A DNA stretch of 64,000 bases, from contig JAZKHE010000007.1 of assembly GCA_040385525.1 (NCBI GenBank), forward strand, positions 1 through 64,000. Reading direction: 5' to 3'. Position numbers and translations under genes: made by a program. Origin of the DNA: JAZKHE01 sp040385525 (GTDB taxonomy: Bacteria; Bacteroidota; Bacteroidia; UBA4408). Numbering within the stretch: the stretch's first letter is position 1; the number at the start of each line of letters is the position of its first letter. The notes beneath the pieces are model-generated. The model was not told the origin of the DNA. It made no database searches and saw only the letters and a list, made by a program, of their open reading frames with translations. Of this stretch, positions 34,462 through 43,181 are shown piece after piece.

Positions 34462-34882
34462 ATTGTTGAATTTTAAGTGCACAACAAAAAATTTTGATTA
34501 GCTTTTTTAAATTTGCACAAACATACAATCGCTTTCTTTCTCTTAATTAAACAACAAAGCAAGTAACAAGCTGCATTGGCTCTTTACGTTCATTTTTTGT
34601 CTTGACACAAAAAACGAACCAAAAAAAGTCAAGACAAAACGAATGCTTTCGCTATAAGCCACTCGCTTTCGCGTTTTGTCAGGCTCACGCGCGTCTCTTG
34701 AAGCTAAGTATATGCTTCATTTTGAAGATTTGTGGTAAATACGAGTACACTAATTAATTTTCACAAAATTTAAACATTTAGCTACAAATGTGGTTTAATT
34801 TCAAAATGAATATTGTGTACCTTTACACAAAAATAAAGTAAATGTTTAACCGCCATAAAAGGCAAAATAAATTCTAAAAATT
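34462..34882. other. 421-base intergenic region without a gene
   Basis: Between the ZIP and peroxiredoxin genes. It holds the first copy of the roughly 210-bp structured repeat (34543-34750), then AT-rich sequence with a possible -7 box TACCTTTA near 34817 for the peroxiredoxin gene. I see no tRNA or small gene. One frame is open through the repeat, but the second copy breaks it with a stop. Confidence 0.75.
34543..34750 (+). repeat. Structured long repeat, copy 1
   Basis: The core 34581-34702 matches 37280-37401 over 122 bases with about 7 differences; flanks are related more loosely. The core has alternative hairpins. GTTCATTTTTTGT (34588-34600) can pair with ACAAAAAACGAAC (34607-34619). 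TTTTGTCTTGAC (34595-34606) can pair with GTCAAGACAAAA (34628-34639). GACAAAACG can pair with CGTTTTGTC (34672-34680). Confidence 0.85.
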
Positions 34883-35515
34883 ATGTCAACATTAGTTGGA
34901 AAAAAAGCACCTTCGTTTAAAGCAGATGCTGTTATTAACGGAGAAGAAATTGTAGAAAATTTTTCGTTAGATCAATACTTAGGAAAAAAACATGTTGTGT
35001 TTTTCTTTTACCCTAAAGATTTTACATTTGTTTGTCCTACTGAATTACACGCTTTTCAAGAAAAATTAAAAGAGTTTGAATCGCGCAACACAGTTGTTGT
35101 AGCTTGCTCTACAGATACTGAACAAAGCCACTGGGGCTGGTTACAAGTTCCTAAAAACAAAGGTGGAATTCAAGGAATTACTTACCCAATTGTTGCAGAT
35201 ACTACAAAAACAATTTCTACTAATTACGGTGTTTTGTTTGGCGATTACGATTCTGACGAAGAAGGAAATTTATTGGCAACTGGCCCAATGATTGCTTTTA
35301 GAGGTTTATTTTTAATTGATAAACAAGGTATTGTTCGTCATCAATTAGTAAACGATTTACCATTAGGACGTAACGTTGACGAGACTTTGCGTATGGTTGA
35401 TGCATTACAATATTTTGAAGAAAAAGGTGATGTTTGTCCTGCAAACTGGACAAAAGGAAAAGAAGGCTTAAAAGATACACACGCTGGTGTTGCCGATTAT
35501 TTAGGCAAACATTAA
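34883..35515 (+). CDS. Typical 2-Cys peroxiredoxin (AhpC/Prx1)
   Basis: A 210-residue peroxidase that reduces hydrogen and alkyl peroxides using thiol electrons. The peroxidatic Cys51 sits in FTFVCPTELHAFQ and the resolving Cys185 in GDVCPANW, placing it in the 2-Cys Prx1/AhpC class. The GGIQGITYPIVAD and YGVLFGDYD insertions are normal. No AhpF partner is present, so a thioredoxin-type donor is assumed. It is a single gene ending in a clear terminator and lies just inside the left copy of the long repeat pair. Confidence 0.95.
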   Translation: MSTLVGKKAPSFKADAVINGEEIVENFSLDQYLGKKHVVFFFYPKDFTFVCPTELHAFQEKLKEFESRNTVVVACSTDTEQSHWGWLQVPKNKGGIQGITYPIVADTTKTISTNYGVLFGDYDSDEEGNLLATGPMIAFRGLFLIDKQGIVRHQLVNDLPLGRNVDETLRMVDALQYFEEKGDVCPANWTKGKEGLKDTHAGVADYLGKH

Positions 35516-35535
35516 AAAATTATTTTTTTAAAATT

Positions 35536-35569
35536 AAAAAACTCCCGACCATTTTGGTTGGGAGTTTTT
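35536..35569 (+). terminator. Peroxiredoxin terminator
   Basis: AAAAACTCCCGACC-ATTTT-GGTTGGGAGTTTTT: a stem of about 14 bases with one G-T wobble and flanking A/T tracts, 20 bases after the stop codon. Confidence 0.85.
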
Positions 35570-35656
35570 GTTTGATTTATTTTGTAATTTAGTAACCATT
35601 TGATAAGCACAAGCGATAAGCCTGCGCAAGAGTATGTTAGTTACAAAAGATATTTA

Positions 35657-36016
35657 ATGAAATCAAAACACATTATTCTTGGACTTTTTGTACTTATGTC
35701 ATTTCCGATAATGGCTCAAACTGTAGACACTCTAAATCCAATTAAATCAGTTGACAAAAATGTTTTAACTTATATATGGACTGGACGTTATTGTCCTTGC
35801 GCAAAACCAGCTATTATTAATCAATATGGGTTTAAAATAGTTTGTGCAGGTTGTATTTTGACCAAAAAAATAATCCGACATAACAGACGTGTTGTTAGAA
35901 AATTAAATCGAAAACATGGAAAAGGTTGGTTTGACGCACATAAAAACTCATTTTGTTTTAATAAGAAACGAAGCGTCCATCCCCGATTATTTCAAACGTC
36001 CGCTTGGGCTTGTTAA
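35657..36016 (+). CDS. Secreted Cys-rich hypothetical protein, 119 residues
   Basis: Unknown function. The start at MKSKHIILGLFVLMSF gives a clean signal peptide ending IMAQ; an in-frame start 19 codons earlier would bury it. The mature part has a Cys cluster, RYCPCAKPAI and KIVCAGCILTKK, then a basic region RHNRRVVRKLNRKHGKGWFD, and a terminal Cys. Two CxxC/CxC-like pairs suggest a metal site or disulfides. The final residues (HPRLFQTSAWAC) look unlike the rest and may be read-through after a frame change. It lies alone between the two long repeats. Confidence 0.6.
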   Translation: MKSKHIILGLFVLMSFPIMAQTVDTLNPIKSVDKNVLTYIWTGRYCPCAKPAIINQYGFKIVCAGCILTKKIIRHNRRVVRKLNRKHGKGWFDAHKNSFCFNKKRSVHPRLFQTSAWAC

Positions 36017-36142
36017 ATAAACTAGCTCAAAAATTTGCGAGAAAGAATACCAAAGCAAACTAATGAGAAAACAAAAACATTAAGATTGCTTTCCCGAAAA
36101 TCGGGACAGGCTGTACCTCACAGATTTTAGGAGAAAAAATCT

Positions 36143-37096
36143 TTAATCAATAGTATATTGCGATTTTTGAATGTTGGTGGCTTTGCGCTCAATTATAGAA
36201 CTTAGCTCTACCATAGTTGCTAAAGCTATTTGAGAATAATTTTGCGATGCATTGGCAAATCCTCCTGCTTTGGTATTCCACAAATGTGTTATAATGTGAT
36301 TACCGCCTTCGCTCGGGCAAACTGCATCTACCGCTTTTTTAACGTTACCAGCGCCTGCATGATAAATATGCAATACCAACAATCTAAACCATAAATCAGT
36401 TTTGTTGTAGGTTATGTTATGGCTTTTTAAAATTGATTCTGCATACGGAATACAAACTGTACGAATTAGTTTTGCCGATGCCCAAGCCGAACGTTCAAAA
36501 TCTTTTCGCTCATCTACTTTTGAATTAACTGTTAAGCCCATTTGTTTACCAACACTTTTCATTAACTGAAACGAACCCATTGCTCCAACTGGCGACTTAC
36601 CAATTCTACCTGGACTTTCAATTAACAAAATGGCTTGCGCATAAAACGGATCGGTTTTTTCTTTTACAAACAATTGTGTGCCTTTGTCAATTAAAGGAAT
36701 TGCGCCATCAAAATCGTAAAATTCTTTTTTGCCGTTAGTAAAAAAAATACGTTCGTTGTCGGCAAAATTACGTGCGCATTTTATGCTATCTCTGTATATT
36801 TTTTTTTGATCTTCGGTTGCTTTGTCCCAATCTTTTTGTGACCAAACTGATAAAATTTCGCGTGTGCTACCTACGTTTAAAACACCAGAATCTGAAGGCA
36901 TACTAATTACTTTTCGCCAAAATTTAATGTGCGATAAAGTATCCCAAGCATCGGTAAACAAACTGTATTCATCAACAAAACAATAACTACCTTCTACACA
37001 CAAACCTTTTACATCAATACGCGGAATAACATAAGGTTGAGCCTTTGCTGTTAACACAAATAACTGAAAAGAAATTATAATAATTAGGGCGCGCAT
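36143..37096 (-). CDS. Lytic transglycosylase-like (SLT) protein
   Basis: A 317-residue secreted protein with a signal peptide (1-19, ending AKAQ). An SLT lysozyme-like domain covers about residues 145-280: catalytic Glu160 in AILLIESPGRIGKSPVG, then GAMGSFQLMKSVGKQMGL, and HAGAGNVKKAV near the end, the typical E-S / GLMQ / NAG series with variations. It would cleave the peptidoglycan glycan backbone in the periplasm. It is single and convergent with the Cys-rich gene. A short hairpin CCCGAAAATCGGG lies between them. Confidence 0.83.
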   Translation of the reverse strand: MRALIIIISFQLFVLTAKAQPYVIPRIDVKGLCVEGSYCFVDEYSLFTDAWDTLSHIKFWRKVISMPSDSGVLNVGSTREILSVWSQKDWDKATEDQKKIYRDSIKCARNFADNERIFFTNGKKEFYDFDGAIPLIDKGTQLFVKEKTDPFYAQAILLIESPGRIGKSPVGAMGSFQLMKSVGKQMGLTVNSKVDERKDFERSAWASAKLIRTVCIPYAESILKSHNITYNKTDLWFRLLVLHIYHAGAGNVKKAVDAVCPSEGGNHIITHLWNTKAGGFANASQNYSQIALATMVELSSIIERKATNIQKSQYTID

Positions 37097-37240
37097 ATTT
37101 TTGTTTTATTTGAGTAGCACAAAAATAGTACCAATACAAAGCTTTGCAACACTTAGTTTATTTGATTGTTAACAATGTGATGTTGGACTAAAAAAAACAT
37201 AAAACTTTTTGATAAACAAAATTACCGCTACTTTTTTCAT

Positions 37241-37451
37241 TTAACTAAACAACAACTCTAAATAACAAGCTACAGTGGGTCTTTACGTTCATTTTTTGTC
37301 TTGACACAAAAAACGAACTAAAAAAAGTCAAGACAAAACGAATGCTTACGCACAAAGCAGCTCGCTTTCGCGTTTTGTCAGGCTCACGCGCGTCTCTTGA
37401 ATTTTAGTTTATCACCACTTCATTAAGTTTTGTTGTAAATAGCGAATACTC
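37241..37451 (+). repeat. Structured long repeat, copy 2
   Basis: Same orientation as copy 1 and about 2.7 kb away. The core 37280-37401 keeps all three complementary arm pairs seen in copy 1, and the few differences fall mainly in the apparent loop (about 37348-37361). A stop codon interrupts the frame that is open in copy 1. Confidence 0.85.
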
Positions 37452-37462
37452 ATAACATAAAA

Positions 37463-37489
37463 AAAGCGCAACAAATAATGTTGCGCTTT
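37463..37489 (-). terminator. Terminator of the PD40/OmpA gene
   Basis: AAAGCGCAACA-AATAA-TGTTGCGCTTT: an 11-base perfect stem with 5-base loop and A/T flanks, just past the stop codon of the minus-strand gene. Confidence 0.85.
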
Positions 37490-37510
37490 AAAACTAAAAT
37501 TTTTACAAAA

Positions 37511-39556
37511 TTAGTTTGCTATAATTTCAAACTCAGTTCTTCTGTTTTGTGATTTACCTTCTTTAGTATCGTTTGTTGCAATTGGTTTAGTTTCTCCATA
37601 ACCTTTTGCTTGTAAACGACTAATTGGTATACCTTTTTCTGTTAACCATTTAACAACTACTTCAGAACGTGCTTGCGATAATTTATTGTTATGATCGTCA
37701 GAACCATCACTATCCGTGTGACCAGCAATTTCTATTTTAAGAGTTGGTACGTCAGTTAATAATTTTAATAAACGTTCTAACTCGTTAGTAGATTCTGGTT
37801 TTAATGTAGATTTATCTACATCAAAGAAAATATTTTTCAACACGATTTTGCTACCTACAGCAATGTTTTTAAGCGCTACATCTTTTACTACTTCCTGGTA
37901 TCCTGCGCTTAAAGGAATATCAAAATTCTCTGAATGGAATAAATAATTATTTGCTTTAACTGCAATACCATAGTTTTTACCAGCTGGCAAAGAAACTAAA
38001 TATTTACCTGTTTTACTGTTTGATTTAAAACTTGCAATAGATTCGTTTCTAACGTTATCTACTATATCAATTTCAGCTTCTAATGGTTTTAATGTAATTG
38101 CATCTGTAACCACACCTTTTAAAATTGTTAACGCAGATTCTGTAATTGCTACAACTGGCGCAGCAACAACCTCAGAAACTGGTGCAGCTTGGCTTGCTAT
38201 TAAGTTATCTTCGGTATTTAAAACCATTAGTTTTTCTGGCCCTAAAAAGCTTACCATATAGATATCTTTTTCGCCATAACCACCTTCGCGAATCGAAGAA
38301 AAATAACCTCTTTTACCGCTTGCTGCCATTACAAAAAATACGTCATCATCTGGAGTATTTACAGGGTAACCAATGTTTTCTGGCTTACTCCATTTTCCAT
38401 TTGCATAAACTGTTTTAAAAATATCGTAGCCTCCCATTGAATTATGACCTTGTGAACTAAAATACAAAGTTTTTCCATCAGGCATAATAAAAGCTCCTTC
38501 ATCTCCATAAGGTGTGTTAATTGTTGGCCCTATGTTTTCTACATCATCCCATTTTCCTTTTACATTTTTTGTTGCAATGTAAATATCTCTATCACCTAAG
38601 CCACCTTCTCTTTGACTTACAAAAAATAATTTTTTACCATCGAAAGATATAGAAGCAGATGACTCGTGAGCCTTTGAGTTTACTGGCGATTTCATTCGGT
38701 GCGGCTCACTCCATTTATCACCTTCTAAATCGCATTCAAAAATTTCACCATTTCCACCTTCGTTTCTATACACAAATAATTTTTGCCCATCGGGCGAAAC
38801 TCCCATTGTAGCATCGTGCACTTTAGTGTTAATAGGTTCTCCAAGATTTTGTGCTGCAGACCATTTTTTATTAAAATTATATGATACATAAACGTCTTCA
38901 AAATAAATTCCCTCTGCATCTAATTCACCACCAGTAGAATTGCTTCTTCTTGATGTAATGTATAAACCATCTTCATCTGCAGTTACAACTGGTGTGTACT
39001 CTGGGTCTTTAGTGTTTACAGTTGGTCCAAGATTATCAATAAAAACTCGAATTGGATTTTTCATTAATTCAATTCCATTATTACATTCATCAATTCCTTT
39101 ATTTGCTTTATTTGTTCTTTCTACAACATCTTTACCATCTAAACTTTGCTTGTATTTATTGTAGAATTTTTTCGCTTCATCTAATTTTAAATTTAAATGA
39201 TTAGCTCTACCTAACAAATACAGTATTTCTGGACTAACTTTAGGATTAAGCTTATACGCTTTTTCTAAATATGGTAGTGATTTTAATTTAAATCCACTGT
39301 GTATATAACAATCTCCAATCTTAAAATTTAATTCGTCGTTATTCGGATTAAATTCTTGAGCTTGTAAGTATAATTCTAAAGCTCTATTATAATTTTGATA
39401 CTCGGTTAAATAATAATTATCTCCTTCTTCTATAGCCTTTTTAGCTATTTTTAAATCCTCTTTTTTATCGGGGAAATTACTTTTTTCGAATGTTACATTT
39501 TGCGCCGAAACAGATGCAAAAAGTACAACAAGTAATAATGTATATATTTTTTTCAT
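37511..39556 (-). CDS. TPR / PD40 / OmpA-domain outer-membrane protein
   Basis: A 681-residue envelope protein. A signal peptide (1-18) is followed by TPR-like repeats to about 140, then WD40-like PD40 propeller strands (DGLYITSRR, SPDGQKLFVYRNEG, SFDGKKLFFVSQREGG, MPDGKTLYFSSQG). A CarboxypepD-like beta domain follows, then a C-terminal OmpA domain with AGHTDSDGSDDHNNKLSQAR and QNRRTEFEI that binds peptidoglycan. The layout matches PorE-type and related Bacteroidota proteins tied to T9SS or gliding, but identity with PorE is not shown. A TPR gene is located upstream. Confidence 0.88.
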   Translation of the reverse strand: MKKIYTLLLVVLFASVSAQNVTFEKSNFPDKKEDLKIAKKAIEEGDNYYLTEYQNYNRALELYLQAQEFNPNNDELNFKIGDCYIHSGFKLKSLPYLEKAYKLNPKVSPEILYLLGRANHLNLKLDEAKKFYNKYKQSLDGKDVVERTNKANKGIDECNNGIELMKNPIRVFIDNLGPTVNTKDPEYTPVVTADEDGLYITSRRSNSTGGELDAEGIYFEDVYVSYNFNKKWSAAQNLGEPINTKVHDATMGVSPDGQKLFVYRNEGGNGEIFECDLEGDKWSEPHRMKSPVNSKAHESSASISFDGKKLFFVSQREGGLGDRDIYIATKNVKGKWDDVENIGPTINTPYGDEGAFIMPDGKTLYFSSQGHNSMGGYDIFKTVYANGKWSKPENIGYPVNTPDDDVFFVMAASGKRGYFSSIREGGYGEKDIYMVSFLGPEKLMVLNTEDNLIASQAAPVSEVVAAPVVAITESALTILKGVVTDAITLKPLEAEIDIVDNVRNESIASFKSNSKTGKYLVSLPAGKNYGIAVKANNYLFHSENFDIPLSAGYQEVVKDVALKNIAVGSKIVLKNIFFDVDKSTLKPESTNELERLLKLLTDVPTLKIEIAGHTDSDGSDDHNNKLSQARSEVVVKWLTEKGIPISRLQAKGYGETKPIATNDTKEGKSQNRRTEFEIIAN

Positions 39557-39576
39557 TTTTAAATAGCTTTAAATAA

Positions 39577-40635
39577 TTATTGACAATCGCTTAAATATGG
39601 TTTTGCATTAGCTACTCCTAATGTAGCTGCCTTATTCCAATCGGAACATGAACCCATCTCGTCGCGCAACATTTCTTTAGAATTTCCTCTGTTTAAATAA
39701 GCGTAACCATAATCAGGATTTAATTTTATTGCAGCAGTTGCATCGTCAACTGAACCCGCATAATCTTTTGTTTTAAATTTAGCGGCCGATCTATTGTTTA
39801 AAGCATAAGCATAGTCTGGTTTTATTTTTAAAGCTTCGGTAAAGTCTTTAATTGCTCCTTCATAATCACCAATATCAAACTTTGCACTTCCTCTGTTATT
39901 GTAGGCAATATAATAATCGCTTTTTTGCTGAATTGCTCTTGTATAATCAAGAATAGCTTCTTTAGCTTGTCCTTTTTTTCTTTTAGCACTACCTAAATTA
40001 TTCCAAGCAAAAGCCATCTTAGCATCTAGCTGTGTTGCTTTATCATAATCTAACATTGCACCAACAATATCTTCTAACTGACGTTTTGCACTGCCTCTAT
40101 CGTTATAGGCATATGCGTAATCGGGTTTAGCAGCAATTGCACTTGTATAATCTTCAATTGCTCCTTTGTAATCAACCTTATCAAACTTAATACAACCTCT
40201 ATAATAGTATGCTTGCGCATGATTTGGATTTTTTTGCAAATCAATATTGTAATCTCCTAACGCGCCATCAATATCTTTTAATGCATAACGAGCTTGCGCT
40301 CTATTAAAATTAACATTATCTGCATTAGGATTAAGTTCTATTGTTTTGTTATAATCTGCAATTGCACCTTGAAAATCCTTTTTTTCAAACTTTGCCAAAC
40401 CTCTATTAGCATAGGCTTTATCAAAATCAGGTTTTATTGTTATTGCTTGATTAAAATCAGTAATAGCGGCATCAAAGTTTTTTGAAGTAATGTTAGAAAC
40501 ACCACTATTATAAAGCTTTTCGGCTTCGTTGGAATCAAATATTTTAGCTTTAACTGTATCTGTTTGTTCTGTTTGAGCATTTACAGAACAAAAAGCGAAA
40601 GCAAAAAATCCAATAGCAAAGGATAGTTTTTTCAT
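39577..40635 (-). CDS. Secreted TPR repeat protein
   Basis: A 352-residue protein with a signal peptide (1-20, ending VNAQ) and about eight tetratricopeptide repeats with a consensus such as YAYNDRGSAKRQLEDIVGAM and YALNNRSAAKFKTKDYAGSV. The repeats cover nearly the entire mature chain, giving a superhelical protein-binding scaffold. It precedes the PD40/OmpA gene by 20 bases on the same strand, so the two are likely co-transcribed and may act together in the periplasm. The C-terminus MGSCSDWNKAATLG is common in such repeat proteins. Confidence 0.87.
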   Translation of the reverse strand: MKKLSFAIGFFAFAFCSVNAQTEQTDTVKAKIFDSNEAEKLYNSGVSNITSKNFDAAITDFNQAITIKPDFDKAYANRGLAKFEKKDFQGAIADYNKTIELNPNADNVNFNRAQARYALKDIDGALGDYNIDLQKNPNHAQAYYYRGCIKFDKVDYKGAIEDYTSAIAAKPDYAYAYNDRGSAKRQLEDIVGAMLDYDKATQLDAKMAFAWNNLGSAKRKKGQAKEAILDYTRAIQQKSDYYIAYNNRGSAKFDIGDYEGAIKDFTEALKIKPDYAYALNNRSAAKFKTKDYAGSVDDATAAIKLNPDYGYAYLNRGNSKEMLRDEMGSCSDWNKAATLGVANAKPYLSDCQ

Positions 40636-40759
40636 CGTTTTATAATATTAATCTATTAATTTTCAATCTTTTGTAATTACAGGAAGCTAAAATAATAATT
40701 TATTTTAACAAAATAGCATTAAATTTAAAAACTAATAATTTTCAACAAAAAAATTAAAT

Positions 40760-41881
40760 ATGGCTACTACTAAAACAAGTACAAAAAAAGAAAAAAAAAC
40801 AAAATCTATCCTTAATCAAAAATCTTTAGATTTTTTAGAGAAATACATCAACAACCCTTCTCCTACTGGATTTGAAAGCGAAGGTCAAAAATTATGGTTA
40901 AAATATATTACACCTTATATTGACGAATATTTTTCTGATAATTATGGAACAGTCGTTGGCGTTATTAATCCTAAAGCACCTTATAAAGTAGTTATTGAAG
41001 CTCATGCTGATGAAATATCTTGGTTTGTGCACTACATTACCAATGATGGTTTTATTTATTTGCGCAGAAATGGAGGAAGCGATCATCAAATTGCTCCTTC
41101 AAAACGAGTAAATATTCATACCGAAAAAGGAATTGTGAAAGCTATTTTTGGTTGGCCAGCTATTCACGTACGTGATGCAGCTAAAGAAGAAACTCCTAGC
41201 TTAAAAAATATTTTTTTAGATTGTGGTTGCAGTACTAAAAAAGAAGTTGAAGAATTAGGAATACATGTTGGCTGCGTAATTACTTACGAAGATGAGTTTA
41301 TGGTGTTAAACAATAAATACTATGTGGGGAGAGCGTTAGATAACAGAATCGGTGGTTTTATGATAGCCGAAGTAGCTCGATTATTGAAAGAAAATAAAGT
41401 GAAACTTCCTTTTGGTTTGTATATAACTAACTCAGTGCAAGAGGAAGTTGGTTTACGTGGCGCAGAAATGATTAGCCATACCATTAAACCGAATGTTGCA
41501 ATTATTACAGATGTAACTCACGATACGCAATCGCCTATGATGAGTAAAATTTCGAGTGGTGATTTACATTGCGGTAAAGGTCCAGTTTTAACAACAGGTC
41601 CAGCCGTACATAACAATCTATTAAAATTAATTACTGATACAGCTAAGTCAGTAAAAATTCCGTTTCAACGTTCGGCTGCATCTCGCGCAACAGGAACTGA
41701 TACCGATGCTTTTGCTTATGCTATTGGTGGTGTGCCTTCTGCTTTAATTTCGCTTCCGCTTCGTTATATGCACACTACTGTAGAATCTGTTCATAAAGAA
41801 GATGTAGAAAACGTAATTAAACTTATGTATGAGTCGCTAAAAAACATTAAAAACAATCACGATTTTAGATACATTAAGTAA
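40760..41881 (+). CDS. M42 family glutamyl/aminopeptidase
   Basis: A 373-residue cytoplasmic metallopeptidase. Metal-binding and catalytic motifs are EAHADE (His82, Asp84), GRALDNRIGGF, SVQEEVGLRGA with the catalytic Glu pair, and ITDVTHDT. The C-terminal HTTVESVHKEDVENV holds the last metal ligand. M42 enzymes form large tetrahedral complexes that trim peptides. The N-terminal about 20 residues are Lys/Thr-rich and extended. It is a single gene, convergent with the DUF4143-type ATPase, and ends at a palindrome. Confidence 0.92.
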   Translation: MATTKTSTKKEKKTKSILNQKSLDFLEKYINNPSPTGFESEGQKLWLKYITPYIDEYFSDNYGTVVGVINPKAPYKVVIEAHADEISWFVHYITNDGFIYLRRNGGSDHQIAPSKRVNIHTEKGIVKAIFGWPAIHVRDAAKEETPSLKNIFLDCGCSTKKEVEELGIHVGCVITYEDEFMVLNNKYYVGRALDNRIGGFMIAEVARLLKENKVKLPFGLYITNSVQEEVGLRGAEMISHTIKPNVAIITDVTHDTQSPMMSKISSGDLHCGKGPVLTTGPAVHNNLLKLITDTAKSVKIPFQRSAASRATGTDTDAFAYAIGGVPSALISLPLRYMHTTVESVHKEDVENVIKLMYESLKNIKNNHDFRYIK

Positions 41882-41896
41882 TTTTATAAAAACACA

Positions 41897-41941
41897 TCAA
41901 CATTGAAAATTCAACACAATATATTGAATTTTCAATGTTGA
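41897..41941. repeat. Palindrome A flanking the DUF4143-type ATPase gene
   Basis: An 18-base perfect stem TCAACATTGAAAATTCAA / TTGAATTTTCAATGTTGA with a 9-base loop. It lies between the M42 stop and the ATPase stop, so it could end both transcripts. A near-identical element lies at the other end of the ATPase gene. Confidence 0.88.
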
Positions 41942-43108
41942 CTAAAATAATTTATGGAAATATTTATCCAAAAATATTTTAATATTTACCACCTTAATAC
42001 CTTTTTGTAACTCATATTCATCGGTTACATTTCCAATAATATAAACGTTTTTACAATCTAAATCTTGCATAGCTATAAATAAACCTTTAGTGGGTTGCGG
42101 AGCTTTACTTAATTTAATTTCTACTAGCGCTTTAATCATATGTCCTCTTGCAATAACAATATCAACTTCTGCTCCAGAATGAGTTCTATAAAAATGTAAA
42201 TCTTGTCTGTTATGCTTGCATCTATAAAGTTGGTTTACAATATAAGTTTCCCACAAATTTCCAGCTTTGGGGTAAGTTAGTAAAGATGAGTTTTGCTCAA
42301 TTCCAAGCAAATAATTTACAATACCTGTATCCGACAAATAAACTTTTGGAGCTTTTACTAATCTTTTGCCTGTATTAATAAAAAAAGCAGGCAACCTATT
42401 TATAATAAAAGCTGCTTCTAAATAATCCAAATAACGTTTAACAGTAGTGCCACTAATATCAAGCGAACGAGCCAAATCTTCAATGTTTAAAATTTCTCCT
42501 GATAAATGAGCTAACATTGTCCACAACTTACGCATGGTTACCGAAGAAAATTTTATATCGAACAAAAATGGCAAATCTTTTTCAATATAAGTTGTAATAA
42601 AAGAATCCATCCAATCTAGCGAAGAGGTTGGGTTTTTAGCCAGTAAGTAATTAGGAAAACCACCCCTTAGCCAATGTTTAGAAATACTTGTTTTATCGGT
42701 TAATTCTTTTGCATTTATAGGATGCAGATAGGTGTAAATTATTCTTCCCGCTAAACTTTCGCTAACACCTTTTATTAAATCAGGACTAGCAGAACCTGTT
42801 AAAATAAAGCGAGCTGGTTTTCTATCATCATCAATTAAAGCGCGTAAAAGTGGAAACAATTCGGGCATACGTTGCACTTCGTCAATAATGACACAGCAAG
42901 AAGAATTAGACATTAAAAAATCTTCTGCGTTATTTTTTAGCAAAGCAAAATCGCTTTGTTTTTCTAAATCTAAATAAACAATTTTCTTTTTGAGTTTTAT
43001 TTTTTTAACGAGCGTTGTTTTTCCAACTTGGCGGGGACCCAAAATGGCTACAGCAGGAAAATCCTTTAAATATGTATCTATCGACTTGGTTAAAATTCTA
43101 TCAATCAT
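41942..43108 (-). CDS. AAA-family ATPase with DUF4143 C-terminal domain
   Basis: A 388-residue ATPase of the AAA_14/DUF4143 type. Walker A is GPRQVGKT (residues 24-31), Walker B is CVIIDEVQR (Asp76, Glu77), and sensor LTGSASPDL and SLAGRIIYTYLHP follow. The C-terminal domain ends in LHFYRTHSGAEVDIVI and ALVEIKLSK, a PD-(D/E)xK-like nuclease signature. These genes are scattered widely and patchily and lack a settled function. Here the gene is bounded on both sides by copies of the same palindrome, which suggests a mobile cassette. Confidence 0.92.
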   Translation of the reverse strand: MIDRILTKSIDTYLKDFPAVAILGPRQVGKTTLVKKIKLKKKIVYLDLEKQSDFALLKNNAEDFLMSNSSCCVIIDEVQRMPELFPLLRALIDDDRKPARFILTGSASPDLIKGVSESLAGRIIYTYLHPINAKELTDKTSISKHWLRGGFPNYLLAKNPTSSLDWMDSFITTYIEKDLPFLFDIKFSSVTMRKLWTMLAHLSGEILNIEDLARSLDISGTTVKRYLDYLEAAFIINRLPAFFINTGKRLVKAPKVYLSDTGIVNYLLGIEQNSSLLTYPKAGNLWETYIVNQLYRCKHNRQDLHFYRTHSGAEVDIVIARGHMIKALVEIKLSKAPQPTKGLFIAMQDLDCKNVYIIGNVTDEYELQKGIKVVNIKIFLDKYFHKLF

Positions 43109-43126
43109 AACACAAATATATAAATA

Positions 43127-43167
43127 AACATTGAAAATCCAATATTTAATATTGAATTTTCAATGTT
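43127..43167. repeat. Palindrome B flanking the DUF4143-type ATPase gene
   Basis: AACATTGAAAATCCAATATT / AATATTGAATTTTCAATGTT: a 20-base stem with one mismatch. TATTGAATTTTCAATGTTGAC at its right side (43150-43170) is identical to 41922-41942 at palindrome A. It lies 19 bases upstream of the ATPase start. Confidence 0.88.
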
Positions 43168-43181
43168 GACTATTTTTACTA

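Larger units (their letters stand above)
37097..37510. other. 414-base intergenic region without a gene
   Basis: Holds the second copy of the structured long repeat (37241-37451) and the terminator of the OmpA-family gene (37463-37489). The left part (37097-37240) is AT-rich and contains the upstream region of the transglycosylase gene. No RNA gene is recognised. Confidence 0.75.

Noticed and set aside
34582..34757. Open frame through the first long repeat reading as a possible small protein
   Set aside because: The second copy has a stop early in the same frame, and the base pairing is kept instead, so structure rather than coding is conserved.
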